A DNA stretch of 42,177 nucleotides from Nitrospira sp. (GCA_020697375.1 JAJFBJ010000022.1:1-42177); one strand, 5' to 3'; positions 1 through 7,921 are shown, numbered from the stretch's first letter. Made by a program: numbers and translations. Notes: generated by a model from the letters alone, not told the origin.

Positions 1-2
1 GG

Positions 3-764
3 TTCACGCTCCAGGATTTAGTGACTTACAATGAGAAGCACAACGAGGCCAACGGGGAAGACAATCGTGACGGCACCGACGACAATCTCAGTTGGAACAG
101 CGGGGTGGAAGGGCCGACGACGAAACCGTCGATCGTGGCGCTCCGGGAGCGGCAGCAGCGTAACATGCTGGCCACTCTGCTTTTGTCACAAGGGGTGCCG
201 ATGCTCTGCAGCGGCGATGAAATGGGACGGACACAACGTGGCAATAACAACGCCTATTGCCAGGACAATGAGATCAGCTGGGTCGATTGGAAACTGAGCA
301 AACATCAGCTGGCGCTGGTGGCCTTCACGAGGAGCCTCATTCAATTGAGACAGCACCATCCCGTGTTCCGGCGGCGCCGCTTCTTTCAAGGCCGCCGCAT
401 CCGTGGCGCGGAGGTCAAGGACATCTCCTGGCTTCGCCCTGATGGCAAGGAGATGACCGATGACGATTGGACCCAAGGCTATGTCCGCTGCCTGGGCGTC
501 CGGCTGGCCGGCCACGCCATCGAAGAGAAAGACTCGAAGGGAAGAGCCGTCCTGGACGAGACGTTCCTGATCTTGCTCAATGCGCATCATGAGCCGCGAC
601 CATTCACGCTGCCGGCGCACAAGCCAGGGGTACGATGGCAACCGGTCCTGGACACGGCCGTCTCGCAAGGCCACGAAAAGACCGTGACCCTCCTAAAAGG
701 CGGACTACAGTACGATCTTGACGCGCGCTCGCTCGCCTTGCTCCGCCTGCATGAAAAGTCCTGA
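3..764 (+). CDS. glgX: Glycogen debranching enzyme GlgX, C-terminal part (5' end outside window)
   Basis: The reading frame is open from base 3 and gives 253 residues of the C-terminal third of a GH13 isoamylase-type debranching enzyme, which hydrolyses alpha-1,6 branches of glycogen. The start FTLQDLVTYNEKHNEANGE and the later LLLSQGVPMLCSGDEMGRT and NNAYCQDNEISWVDW are hallmark stretches of GlgX/TreX. A beta-sandwich-like C-terminal domain with LILLNAHHEP follows and ends in LLRLHEKS. The ATG at 21 lies inside the conserved block and is not the real start. Full GlgX proteins are about 650-720 residues, so most of the catalytic barrel is upstream of the window. The call is firm; partner glycogen genes cannot be seen. 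Confidence 0.96.
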   Translation, partial: FTLQDLVTYNEKHNEANGEDNRDGTDDNLSWNSGVEGPTTKPSIVALRERQQRNMLATLLLSQGVPMLCSGDEMGRTQRGNNNAYCQDNEISWVDWKLSKHQLALVAFTRSLIQLRQHHPVFRRRRFFQGRRIRGAEVKDISWLRPDGKEMTDDDWTQGYVRCLGVRLAGHAIEEKDSKGRAVLDETFLILLNAHHEPRPFTLPAHKPGVRWQPVLDTAVSQGHEKTVTLLKGGLQYDLDARSLALLRLHEKS

Positions 765-1017
765 TAGGGATTTCGACTTGCCGTCCGGCTGGTTTGGCTC
801 CGAGGGCCATCTCGGTCGGCGGCCATACCGTTCAGTATCCCCTGTGTGGCAGCAGATTCATTCTTCGCGATCGGGAGAAGAAGTAGGATGGCGGGTCCTA
901 TGGAGAAGTCGTGAGCGGTCAAAAAACGGGGCAGTGACCCTCTCGGCTATCCAAGTCCGTCACTCCCCCACATTAGCAGCCCAACGCCTCTCGACAAGGA
1001 GCCGTTCGGCAGAGGCG

Positions 1018-2055
1018 CTATTCGACTTGCTGAATCGCGGAAAGCAACCACTTGCCATGCTGGTATCGCATGAAGGTCCAGACTTCGGTTGATTCAGTCG
1101 GCGTTTCGTCACTGCCCTCGACGAGATAACCGGCTTCTCCGCGCTGCTTCGTCAGGGACAACGTATAGTCTCGGGCACTCCAGCGAAGACTGACCGTCGC
1201 ATACTGGGTCGTATTTTCGACCCAAGCTTCCTGGACCTCGGCACGGAGAAGTGTGACATCCTCCACATGATTCGCGATGTCTTGACTGGCCTGCTCGGCC
1301 AAACCGGTGCTGAAATACTCCAGCATCTCCGGCGTGACGAGGCGCCGCAATCCGGCCAAGTCTTGTTTACCCCAGGCCGTTTGGATGTCTGTCAGCGATT
1401 GTTGAAAGGCCGCCTTGTCCGCGGTAGTGATTTCGCTGTCGATCGTGGCTGTCCGGAGGGTCCCGGCGGAGGACTCTGCCAGTAGAGACCCGCTCACGGC
1501 GTTGCTCCGTCTGATCCCTGAAAAGTCCGGGGCCGGGGTTCGTCGTCCTCGCAGGAAATAATAGAGCGCTCCGGCTCCCATCACCATGAGCAGGAGAAGC
1601 ATCCCGTTGGACCCTGACCCTCCGGCTGCCTGCTCGCTCTCGCCGATACGTTCACCTGCTTCATTGATGCGCGCGCTGCTGTCGGTCGCCCCGAAGATCA
1701 TATGGCCCAGCCATGATCCTGCGAGCCCACCGGCGATGCCGGCTAACAGAGGATTTCGTTGCAGCCACGAGGGCTGCGCAGCAGGCGCGGGCTGGGCGGT
1801 GGGCGCTGGGTTGCCGGACGCGGTCTGGGATGGCGTTGAAGGCGGCTTGGCCGTGGTCGACTGTTCCATCGGCTTGGCGCCGTTCTGCTGATAGGTGCGT
1901 GATCCACGGCTCCCCATGCTTCCTGACGAACCACTGCTCCGTGAACCGCTGGAATAGCCCCCGCCCGATCCGCCTCTCGCCTTCGCAAAGGAGACGGTCG
2001 GAACCCCGATAAGAGACAACGCGATGCATGCGGCCATGACCTTGGTTGTATTCAA
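1018..2055 (-). CDS. Tim44/TimA-like domain membrane protein
   Basis: This is a 345-residue protein if started at the TTG at 2055, which has GAAAGGA about 8 bases upstream; the ORF extends to 2127 but that extension lacks a good ribosome site. In order: a signal peptide (residues 1-24, ending SFAKA), a Gly/Ser-rich low-complexity stretch (27-60), a Pro/Ala/Gln linker, a glycine-zipper-like hydrophobic segment (LLAGIAGGLAGSWLGHMIFG, about 103-122), a second membrane segment (GMLLLLMVMGAGALYYFLRG, 151-170), and a C-terminal Tim44-like alpha/beta domain (about 212-345) ending AIQQVE. Bacterial proteins of this layout are commonly annotated Tim44 domain-containing; their function is unknown, and a role in the membrane is inference. 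It stands alone between glgX and a small ORF on the other strand. Confidence 0.85.
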   Translation of the reverse strand: MNTTKVMAACIALSLIGVPTVSFAKARGGSGGGYSSGSRSSGSSGSMGSRGSRTYQQNGAKPMEQSTTAKPPSTPSQTASGNPAPTAQPAPAAQPSWLQRNPLLAGIAGGLAGSWLGHMIFGATDSSARINEAGERIGESEQAAGGSGSNGMLLLLMVMGAGALYYFLRGRRTPAPDFSGIRRSNAVSGSLLAESSAGTLRTATIDSEITTADKAAFQQSLTDIQTAWGKQDLAGLRRLVTPEMLEYFSTGLAEQASQDIANHVEDVTLLRAEVQEAWVENTTQYATVSLRWSARDYTLSLTKQRGEAGYLVEGSDETPTESTEVWTFMRYQHGKWLLSAIQQVE

Positions 2056-2105
2056 GACAGGTATCCTTTCTATCAATGTCGTGGAACAATCAAACAACGA
2101 TTCCC

Positions 2106-2114
2106 ATCCTAGCA
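2106..2114 (-). promoter_or_regulatory. Candidate extended -10 promoter of the Tim44-domain gene
   Basis: On the minus strand the nine bases TGCTAGGAT form an extended -10 element (TGn followed by TAGGAT, 4 of 6 consensus). No good -35 is seen at 17 bases, as expected for extended -10 promoters. The predicted transcript start near 2099 would leave a leader of about 44 bases before the TTG at 2055. The same nine bases occur upstream of the RRM gene at 35492. Confidence 0.35.
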
Positions 2115-2260
2115 GCAATCCCCTCAAGAAATCCTAAGATTCGTTCTGTGGGAGAGCATGGATCGCATGGCGGGCCGGCTTCCTTGTAAGATACCCTTGG
2201 GAATGCATGAGCGCCTCTCGCCTCTTGAACCGGTCGGACATCCTGTTGAAAGGAGTCGTC

Positions 2261-2410
2261 GTGAAACAGGGCTATCGTTTGATGGTGGTGGACAAAGACG
2301 GTGTGCTGGTCTCTGAATTCCAGCTGCGGGAAAGCGACTTGGCCGACCCGGCGGCATTCGTGGCAGCGCTCAAGGAATCGATCGAACAGGTTGAAGAGGA
2401 GGAACCCTGA
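2261..2410 (+). CDS. Small hypothetical protein (49 aa)
   Basis: I start this at the GTG at 2261 because AAAGGAG lies 5 bases upstream; an in-frame ATG at 2207 has no such site. The product is a 49-residue acidic protein beginning MKQGYRLMVVDKDG and ending EQVEEEEP, without a signal peptide, membrane segment or cysteine. The N-terminal half looks like a short beta hairpin (YRLMVVDKDGVLVSEFQL) and the C-terminal half like an amphipathic helix. I do not recognise the family. The good ribosome site and the absence of a competing frame support a real gene. Confidence 0.6.
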   Translation: MKQGYRLMVVDKDGVLVSEFQLRESDLADPAAFVAALKESIEQVEEEEP

Positions 2411-2608
2411 AGTCGAAGCGGTGATCGACCAGCATGCAGTCCGTCCCTCCATTGACAGACTTCTTTCAAAAGCATACCGTGCCGCCATCTTTTGAGTACG
2501 AATAGGCCGGTCCGGCAGGCATAGCGAGACAATCCAGAATTGATCCTTCTTAGGTCTAGCATGGCAGTTCCCGCGCGGCTGTTGCTGCCCACAACCAAGG
2601 AGACCTCC

Positions 2609-3520
2609 ATGGCGAAGACCCCTGCTTCATCGACCGGCAAAGCGAAGGCGATGTCCTTGCACATCGGCCTGAATGCGGTAAGTCCTGCCGCCTACGGTGG
2701 CTGGAGCGGTGAACTCGCGGCTTGCGAGTTCGATGCGAAAGACATGGCGGCGATCGCCAAATCGCGCGGCATGAAGTCCACCCTCCTGCTGACCAAGAAG
2801 GGTACCCGCGCCGCCGTGCTGGCCACGATGCGAAAAGCCGCCGGACAATTGAAGAGCGGGGACTTCTTCTTCCTGACCTATTCGGGCCACGGAGGCCAGG
2901 TGCCCGACGTGACGGGAGAGGAAGCGGACAAGAAGGACGAGACCTGGTGCCTGTACGACGGCCAGCTCATCGACGATGAATTGTATTTCGAATTAGGGTC
3001 CTTCGCGGCAGGCGTGCGGATACTCGTCCTGTCGGACAGTTGCCATAGCGGCACCGTCACCCGCGCGGCGACACCCCAGCCCGACGGCACCATGTCGGCA
3101 GGGCGTTCCAAGATGATGCCACTTGCCGTCGGCCTCCGTACCTACCGCGAACACCAGGCCTTTTACGACCAGCTGCAACGAGACGTGGACAAGGCTGCCG
3201 ATAGGACTTCCGCCACGGACCCGGACAGCATGCTGGCCCAACTGGCCGTGAGCCCTCGACTGACCGCGATCGTCACGCAGTTCAAACCTGCAGTCATTCT
3301 CATCTCGGGCTGCCAGGACAACCAGACCTCCCTCGACGGCGATTACAACGGCGCATTCACCGAGCAGTTGCTGAAGGTCTGGAACCAAGGCGCCTACCGT
3401 GGGAATTATGCCCGCTTCCATGCCGCCATCAAGGCAGGCCTGCCGGCCAGCCAGTCACCCAATCTGTTTACGCTCGGGACAGCGGCGCGCTTTATGCGCC
3501 AACAGCCCATCACGGTTTGA
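2609..3520 (+). CDS. Caspase-family (peptidase C14) protein, orthocaspase-like
   Basis: The ATG at 2609 has AAGGAG six bases upstream, giving 303 residues; an upstream ATG at 2540 lacks a site. The protein is almost entirely a caspase p20-like domain. Strand 1 is SLHIGLNAV, the catalytic histidine is in YSGHGGQ (H94), and the catalytic cysteine is in LSDSCHSGT (C145), so the His-Cys dyad is intact. An acidic patch (EEADKKDE) sits where metacaspases have their specificity and calcium-responsive loops. [10 protein letters not shown] and GAFTEQLL near the C-terminus match typical prokaryotic caspase-fold sequences. No signal peptide, membrane segment or effector domain is fused, so it is probably a cytoplasmic protease that cuts after basic residues like other orthocaspases. 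Target and trigger are unknown. A short CPXCG protein follows. Confidence 0.93.
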   Translation: MAKTPASSTGKAKAMSLHIGLNAVSPAAYGGWSGELAACEFDAKDMAAIAKSRGMKSTLLLTKKGTRAAVLATMRKAAGQLKSGDFFFLTYSGHGGQVPDVTGEEADKKDETWCLYDGQLIDDELYFELGSFAAGVRILVLSDSCHSGTVTRAATPQPDGTMSAGRSKMMPLAVGLRTYREHQAFYDQLQRDVDKAADRTSATDPDSMLAQLAVSPRLTAIVTQFKPAVILISGCQDNQTSLDGDYNGAFTEQLLKVWNQGAYRGNYARFHAAIKAGLPASQSPNLFTLGTAARFMRQQPITV

Positions 3521-3589
3521 CAGGCGCAGAGCCGCCTGAGGTTTCACCGGCGCTGAGCCTCAGGGCGCCGCAAGTCAAGTAAAGTCACT

Positions 3590-3781
3590 GTGGGTGATGA
3601 TGCCGTGGAACAGTTCTTCATTTGCCCTTCCTGCGCTGCTGAAATTTCGATGGTCCTCGACCTCTCTGTCAAGCGTCACACCTACATCGAAGACTGTGAA
3701 GTCTGCTGCAGCCCCCTTGAGATCAGCTATGTGGTCGAAGATGAAACCTTGGCGCAGTTCGAAGCCAAGAGCCTCGATTGA
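3590..3781 (+). CDS. CPXCG motif-containing cysteine-rich protein
   Basis: A 63-residue protein with FFICPSCAAEISMVLDLS near the start, then YIEDCEVCCSPLEI. These two cysteine pairs (CPSC and CEVCC) and the intervening LDLSVKRHTYIEDCEVCC pattern match the small Cys-rich CPXG family, probably a zinc ribbon; its function is unknown. The start is a GTG at 3590 without a strong ribosome site; a GTG at 3605 is the alternative and would remove only five residues. The 3' end overlaps the N-terminal coding region of the following exported protein, which suggests translational coupling. Confidence 0.8.
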   Translation: MGDDAVEQFFICPSCAAEISMVLDLSVKRHTYIEDCEVCCSPLEISYVVEDETLAQFEAKSLD

Positions 3782-4316
3782 ATGTGCGGTTCGACTCTCG
3801 GCTACGAAACTTTTAGCCGGCTTGGCGCTGTCGGTATGTCTGCCGGCGATGGCGGCCACCCTTGAGGAGGCCGAGATAAGCGGCGCATGGACAGGAATGC
3901 TGACGGGAGCCGACGGCAGTCAAGCCGAGGTCCAGATCGATTTCAGCCCCCAAGGCTTTCCTCTTTACTCCTATACCACTAACAAAGGAGTGGAGCGGCA
4001 GGTCAAATTGTCACACGTCGGACAGATACTGGAATATGTGCCTCCGGGAGGCGGCGTGCAACGGATGGTCGTGAAGAGCTTGGAGAAGGGACAAGGCAGA
4101 CTCTCGGTTGGCATTGCCGGCTCGTTCGAACGGGCCAGCCAGGGCTACATGGATCAGCGGCAGGAAGTCGCGCTGTTTGAATATCAGCTTACGGCGAACG
4201 GTTTGAACATGAGGGTGACTACGAGATCGGCTTCCCACTTCGGCGATAAGGAAATGATCGTGGGTGGCGATCCTGACTCCGCCGTTGCCGAGGGACTCTT
4301 GCAGAAACTGCGTTGA
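3741..4316 (+). CDS. Exported protein of unknown function
   Basis: 191 residues from the ATG at 3741. The N-terminus has basic residues, then a hydrophobic core LLAGLALSVCLPAMAA typical of a Sec signal peptide with likely cleavage after AMA. The rest is a soluble beta-rich domain (ISGAWTGMLTGADGSQAEV, VQIDFSPQGFPLYSY, and later QRMVVKSLEKGQGRLSVGI), reminiscent of small periplasmic lipocalin-like or beta-sandwich proteins, but I cannot name a family. The start is uncertain: no strong ribosome site is seen, and the chosen ATG overlaps the upstream Cys-rich gene by 41 bases in another frame. The ATG at 3594 is unlikely because its extra 49 residues are antiparallel-frame noise. Confidence 0.65.
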   Translation: MKPWRSSKPRASIECAVRLSATKLLAGLALSVCLPAMAATLEEAEISGAWTGMLTGADGSQAEVQIDFSPQGFPLYSYTTNKGVERQVKLSHVGQILEYVPPGGGVQRMVVKSLEKGQGRLSVGIAGSFERASQGYMDQRQEVALFEYQLTANGLNMRVTTRSASHFGDKEMIVGGDPDSAVAEGLLQKLR

Positions 4317-4474
4317 GTCCCTTCTGCCTCACGAAGCAAGCGGCGGCAACATGCCGGGATCGCAGCCATCACCATGCGTGCCGCGGAATCTGTAGCGGAT
4401 GGCCTCAGCTTCCGGGTGACGCAGGTGATGGATGCGGTGATGCCTCGACCGATAGGGTCGAAGAACCAGACGGG

Positions 4475-4573
4475 TTAGCGGCCCTTCTTGGCGCTCTTCG
4501 CGGCTCGCTTTTCCTTGAGCGTCTTGGTGGGTTTCTTTTTGTCCGTTTTTTTCTGTTGCATGCCCTTCGCCAT
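4475..4573 (-). CDS. Lys-rich microprotein (32 aa)
   Basis: On the minus strand a near-perfect ribosome site (AGGAGG, then AGGGT) precedes ATG at 4573. The frame encodes 32 residues, MAKGMQQKKTDKKKPTK followed by TLKEKRAAKSAKKGR, with 13 lysines and no acidic run, ending in TAA at 4475. Small basic proteins starting MAKGQ/MSKG and rich in KKP repeats are widespread in bacteria and annotated hypothetical; the resemblance is from memory. It would be highly positively charged and probably unstructured, fitting a nucleic-acid or ribosome-associated role, but that is inference. Too short for most gene finders, yet the ribosome site is one of the best in the window. Confidence 0.7.
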   Translation of the reverse strand: MAKGMQQKKTDKKKPTKTLKEKRAAKSAKKGR

Positions 4574-4792
4574 ACCCTGCCTCCTGTGATGGTTGAAAGA
4601 ATACTATGGTATCCACAAAGCTGCTCTTCGTTCATACACTCAATCGGCGACAAATGGAATAGATCGCGCGATTTCCGATCTCATGCCGGATGATCGGAAT
4701 GGCCCTCGACGCATTGTGACAGCCGATGCTCGAGCCGCTCTTGGTTGATTTGCTTGTGGCACGCGCCTGCTCTCCTGTGCCATATACTGTCC

Positions 4793-5032
4793 ATGGCGCT
4801 CCCACACGATCTTTCCTTCAGCGACTCGCTCACGCGTGCCCGGCGCACGGCCTTTTACGAGACACACAAGGCCCTCGCGGTAGCGATGATCCTCATCGTG
4901 TTCCTGCTGCCCTTCGTCGGGATCTTCGTAAGCGGCCTGTTCGGGGCGGTACTGTGCGTCATCATTTCCGTCCTGTGCTACTATCTCACGCCCTATGTGG
5001 TGATCAAATTAAGCGGCGACAGGGGTCGATAA
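4793..5032 (+). CDS. Small two-helix membrane protein
   Basis: 79 residues from the ATG at 4793. The short cytoplasmic N-terminus MALPHDLSFSDSLTRARR precedes two adjacent membrane helices: AVAMILIVFLLPFVGIFVSG and FGAVLCVIISVLCYYLTPYVV, ending in the basic tail IKLSGDRGR. No ribosome site lies before the ATG. A TATACT at 4783-4788 is too close to be a normal -10 for this start, though a leaderless message is conceivable. I do not recognise the family. Upstream in-frame codons from 4745 add residues without signal-like character and were left out. Confidence 0.6.
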   Translation: MALPHDLSFSDSLTRARRTAFYETHKALAVAMILIVFLLPFVGIFVSGLFGAVLCVIISVLCYYLTPYVVIKLSGDRGR

Positions 5033-5168
5033 TCCGAAAGCATAGCCGGAGACAATGATACGAGTCCCGGTGGCTGCTGCAGAAACTTCTTCTTTTCTAT
5101 CCCGACAATGCAACCAGCCCTACAATGCCTCCTGAAGGTCACAAACTGCACAGCAGGAGGTGCCGGCA

Positions 5169-5627
5169 ATGTTCCGGTTTGCGCGAATGTCCAACGCAAA
5201 AAGGCGTCGTTCTCCGTTTGAAAGCGCTTCTTCCCGCCTGCCCGGCCAGTCGGTGGAGGAACGCATTCGCTTGCTTCGGTCGAAGTGGGAAGATTCTCTC
5301 GCCCTCCCATTATGCCTTGCGGCCCTTGCGCTGTATGAATGGTGGAGATGGTTGTTCTCGATCCCGTCGAACCCGCCTCTTCTCACCATCGTGGCGGCGC
5401 TGGGGCTTCTTGTTGCGTGGCGACGGCGTAAGTCCTACAAACTGGAATTGAACCGTCTAGGGCTCGCTCGAGAGGATGAATGCAGGATGGGAGAGTTGCT
5501 TGAGCTGCTGGAACTGCTGCGTGAACGGGGCTATCGGAAGCTTCGTGGCCTGGTTGCAGGAGTCTCGGTACGAACCTTGTCTTGGGTTCGCCCTGCCCTC
5601 ATACTGATGAATCGACGCGCGCAATAG
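5169..5627 (+). CDS. Membrane protein resembling the N-terminus of NERD-domain proteins
   Basis: 152 residues from the ATG at 5169, with AGGAGG 8 bases upstream. An Arg-rich N-terminus precedes two membrane helices (LALPLCLAALALYEWWRWLF and LLTIVAALGLLVAW) and a basic stop. Then comes LNRLGLAREDECRMGELLELL and LLRERGYRKLRGLV. In membrane-anchored nuclease-related (NERD) proteins the same order occurs: two helices with a YEWWRW-like turn, then LRLGRDGERAVGQ and LREQGYRVFHD, followed by the nuclease core. Here the core is missing: after GYRKLRGLV the protein ends in an Arg-rich tail. It is either a truncated relative or a chance look-alike. No clear continuation is visible in the other two frames downstream. 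Confidence 0.6.
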   Translation: MFRFARMSNAKRRRSPFESASSRLPGQSVEERIRLLRSKWEDSLALPLCLAALALYEWWRWLFSIPSNPPLLTIVAALGLLVAWRRRKSYKLELNRLGLAREDECRMGELLELLELLRERGYRKLRGLVAGVSVRTLSWVRPALILMNRRAQ

Positions 5628-6140
5628 GCCGCGCTCCGTACCAATGCAACCTCTACTCTGACCATCATGCCATAGGGATTGGGAACGAGCACCCATCAGG
5701 CAAACCGCTGATCCAGTGAGGCCAAGCATGGTGCCGGCCGATCATCCATCCTGATCGATTCGGCTGCGAATGCCTCAATACTCTGCTGCCGATATTCGAT
5801 CGCTAATATAACCAGCGCAGCATCAACGGCCCCATGGCTCTCCTTCGCGTTTTACGAGGCGCGATGGGTGAAGCGTCTGCGCCATACGTTTCACTTCTCT
5901 TCCCGGCAGGCTTGTCGCCCGCTACTTCCCTTGCCTTTTCACATCGACCCGAAGGTGGCCCCATTGATCTCCACTCGTGCCCAACCCTCTTACCCACCCA
6001 GCCCCCCGGCACGTAGAGACGTGCCATTCACCCAAGCGAGGGCCTTCTAGACCGCGTTGCCTGAGCACAGGAGATCCATGGGCTCCCTTCTCACTTCCCC
6101 TTGCTTGACAGTCCCGAAGCCCATCCACGACAATGCCGCC
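5628..6140 (+). other. Gene-poor intergenic region
   Basis: About 510 bases with no ORF that has a ribosome site and protein-like composition. Short frames on both strands (for example 5834-6016 plus, 5803-6027 minus) are Arg/Pro-rich and unlike any family. The only regulatory candidate is the TTGACA at 6105-6110 just before the FolB fusion. This could be the decayed 3' part of the truncated gene ending at 5627. Confidence 0.6.
6105..6134 (+). promoter_or_regulatory. Candidate promoter of the FolB-methyltransferase gene
   Basis: TTGACA at 6105-6110 and GACAAT at 6129-6134 (4 of 6 consensus), 18 bases apart. The expected transcript start falls at about 6141, the A of the chosen ATG, so the message may be leaderless. 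That would explain the missing ribosome site. Confidence 0.35.
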
Positions 6141-7079
6141 ATGGCAGAACGCATCGTGATTGAACGGCTGGAATTTTACGGTCGTTGCGGAGTCACAGAG
6201 CAAGAACGACGGAAACCGCAACTGATCGCCCTGGACCTGGAGTTGGAGGCTCAGGTCGAATCTGCCGCCATCTCTGATCGCCTCGCCGAAACCATTGACT
6301 ATGCCCAGGTGGCGGAACGCCTTCTGTCCATTGGAACGTCGCTTCATTGCCGGCTGCTGGAAGTTCTCGCGGAACAGCTCATCGGCATGTTGTTCACCGA
6401 ATTCCCCGTCGACCGAGTTCGCATCTGGATTCGCAAACTCCATGCTCCGATCGCCATGGTGGCTGCATCGGTCGGCGTCCGGTTTGAACGCACCCGCGCG
6501 GCCCACCAGGCGCTGAACGCAGAGCCTCGTCCCGCGCCGTTTCTCCTGCACCAACTCGGGCGGTTGCCCAAGGGCAGGGTCCTCGATGTGGCTGCCGGCC
6601 GGGGGCGCCATGCTCTCCATCTGCTGTCCCAAGGCATGCAGGTCGAGGCCATCGATCGAGACCAGGAGGCGCTGGCTGCAATGGATGCCGTTGCAAAATC
6701 CAGGCATCTCTCCGGGCTCACCACGCGGGTGGTCGATTTGGAAGAGAACCAGGACCGGCCGGCCAGCTTAGGATATGAACGCTATGATGCAATCATCGTA
6801 TTGTTCTATTTGCATCGTCCATTATTCCCCGCGCTGATGGACGCACTGAAGCCGAACGGGGTGCTGCTGTATGAAACCTTTACCATCGAGAACCATTTTC
6901 GACGGCAGCATCCGCGCCGATGGGAATTCTGCCTGGCGCAGAATGAACTGCTCCGTCTGACCTCTCCCCTGCTGGTGCTCCATTACGATGAGGGAGAACA
7001 TGACGGAGGCCATGGCAGCGAATCATCCTATACCGCGCGGCTGGTCGCGCAGAAAGCGGGGCCTGAAGCAGCACCATGA
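6141..7079 (+). CDS. folB: Dihydroneopterin aldolase (FolB) fused to a SAM-dependent methyltransferase
   Basis: 312 residues from the ATG at 6141. Residues 1-120 are a complete FolB domain: EFYGRCGVTEQER carries the substrate glutamate (E22), TIDYAQV the conserved tyrosine (Y54), and RIWIRKLHAPI the catalytic lysine (K99). FolB converts 7,8-dihydroneopterin to 6-hydroxymethyl-dihydropterin plus glycolaldehyde in folate synthesis. Residues 130-312 are a class I methyltransferase of TehB-like type: motif I VLDVAAGRGRHALHL (148-162), acidic end of strand 2 in VEAIDRD, DAIIVLFYLHRPLFPAL, then LKPNGVLLYETFT. The frame is continuous through the linker QALNAEPRPAPF, so this is a real two-domain protein. 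The methyl acceptor is unknown. The 3' end overlaps the PHP gene by 4 bases. An in-frame start at 6057 is possible but adds non-conserved residues. Confidence 0.92.
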   Translation: MAERIVIERLEFYGRCGVTEQERRKPQLIALDLELEAQVESAAISDRLAETIDYAQVAERLLSIGTSLHCRLLEVLAEQLIGMLFTEFPVDRVRIWIRKLHAPIAMVAASVGVRFERTRAAHQALNAEPRPAPFLLHQLGRLPKGRVLDVAAGRGRHALHLLSQGMQVEAIDRDQEALAAMDAVAKSRHLSGLTTRVVDLEENQDRPASLGYERYDAIIVLFYLHRPLFPALMDALKPNGVLLYETFTIENHFRRQHPRRWEFCLAQNELLRLTSPLLVLHYDEGEHDGGHGSESSYTARLVAQKAGPEAAP

Positions 7080-7921
7080 GTCGCATCGATCTTCATCTCC
7101 ATACCACCCACTCGGACGGCAGCTTTTCAACTCGTGACGTCATGGGTTTCGCGAAGCAAGCCGGCCTCACGGCCCTGGCGATCACCGATCACGACATTGT
7201 AGAAGGCATTCCGGAAGCTACTGCGATCGGGACGGAACTCGGCATCGAAGTCATCCCCGGCGTTGAAATCAGTTCACGACTTGGCGAAAGCGAGCTCCAT
7301 ATCCTCGGTTATTTCTTACAGTGGACCGATCCGGTTTTGGCTCAACGCCTGGTCACCTTGCGGGACAGCCGCCATAGCCGGAATCCCAAAATCGTTCAAC
7401 GCCTCAATGAGCTGGGCATCGACATGACCTATGACGAGGTGCGGGCATTGGCCGGTACGGAATCCGTCGGCCGTCCCCACATCGCTCGACTGCTGATGGA
7501 AAAGCACGTCGTCACGTCGGCCAAGGAAGCCTTCGATCGATACCTGGCGAACGGCCGGCCTGCCTTCGTCGATCGGGAATTGCCGCAACCGGCCGAGGCT
7601 GTGCGGTGGATACGCGAAGCCGGAGGCGTGCCGGTCCTCGCCCATCCGACCTGGGTGAGAACGTCGGCGGAGGGCTTGCGTCTCCTGCTTCGGGAGTTGA
7701 AAGAAGCCGGGTTGGGAGGTATCGAAGTTCATTACAGCACGCACAGTCCAAGCCAAACCGCGGAATACCTCGACCTCGCCAGACAATTGGACCTTCTCGT
7801 GACCGGCGGCAGCGATTTTCACGGCCTGACCAAACCCGACATTGAAGTGGGCATTGGACGGGGCCAATTGAAGGTATCCGACAGACTGCTCGATCCGCTC
7901 AGAAAAGCCGCCGTCGCCTGA
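7076..7921 (+). CDS. PHP-domain phosphoesterase (TrpH/YciV type)
   Basis: 281 residues, starting at the ATG that overlaps the previous stop (ATGA). The PHP metal-binding motifs are all present: DLHLHTTHSDGS (H7, H9, D14), ITDHD (D38, H39), GVEISS (E66), VLAHPT, and GSDFHG near residue 240. Length and motif spacing match the YciV/TrpH/RNase AM subfamily, which removes 5' nucleotides from RNA or dephosphorylates 3',5'-nucleoside bisphosphates such as pAp. An RNA 5'-end trimming or pAp phosphatase role is therefore inferred from the family. Overlap with the FolB-methyltransferase gene implies one transcript and coupled translation. Confidence 0.92.
   Translation: MSRIDLHLHTTHSDGSFSTRDVMGFAKQAGLTALAITDHDIVEGIPEATAIGTELGIEVIPGVEISSRLGESELHILGYFLQWTDPVLAQRLVTLRDSRHSRNPKIVQRLNELGIDMTYDEVRALAGTESVGRPHIARLLMEKHVVTSAKEAFDRYLANGRPAFVDRELPQPAEAVRWIREAGGVPVLAHPTWVRTSAEGLRLLLRELKEAGLGGIEVHYSTHSPSQTAEYLDLARQLDLLVTGGSDFHGLTKPDIEVGIGRGQLKVSDRLLDPLRKAAVA

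Noticed and set aside
3535..3564. Hairpin CCTGAGG/CCTCAGG after the caspase gene
   Set aside because: 15-base-plus loop and no T run; not a convincing terminator.
4446..4460. Small CGACC/GGTCG hairpin downstream of the Lys-rich gene
   Set aside because: Only 5-6 bp and no T run on either strand.
4783..4788. TATACT as a -10 for the small membrane protein
   Set aside because: Too close to the ATG at 4793 and no -35 at the right distance.
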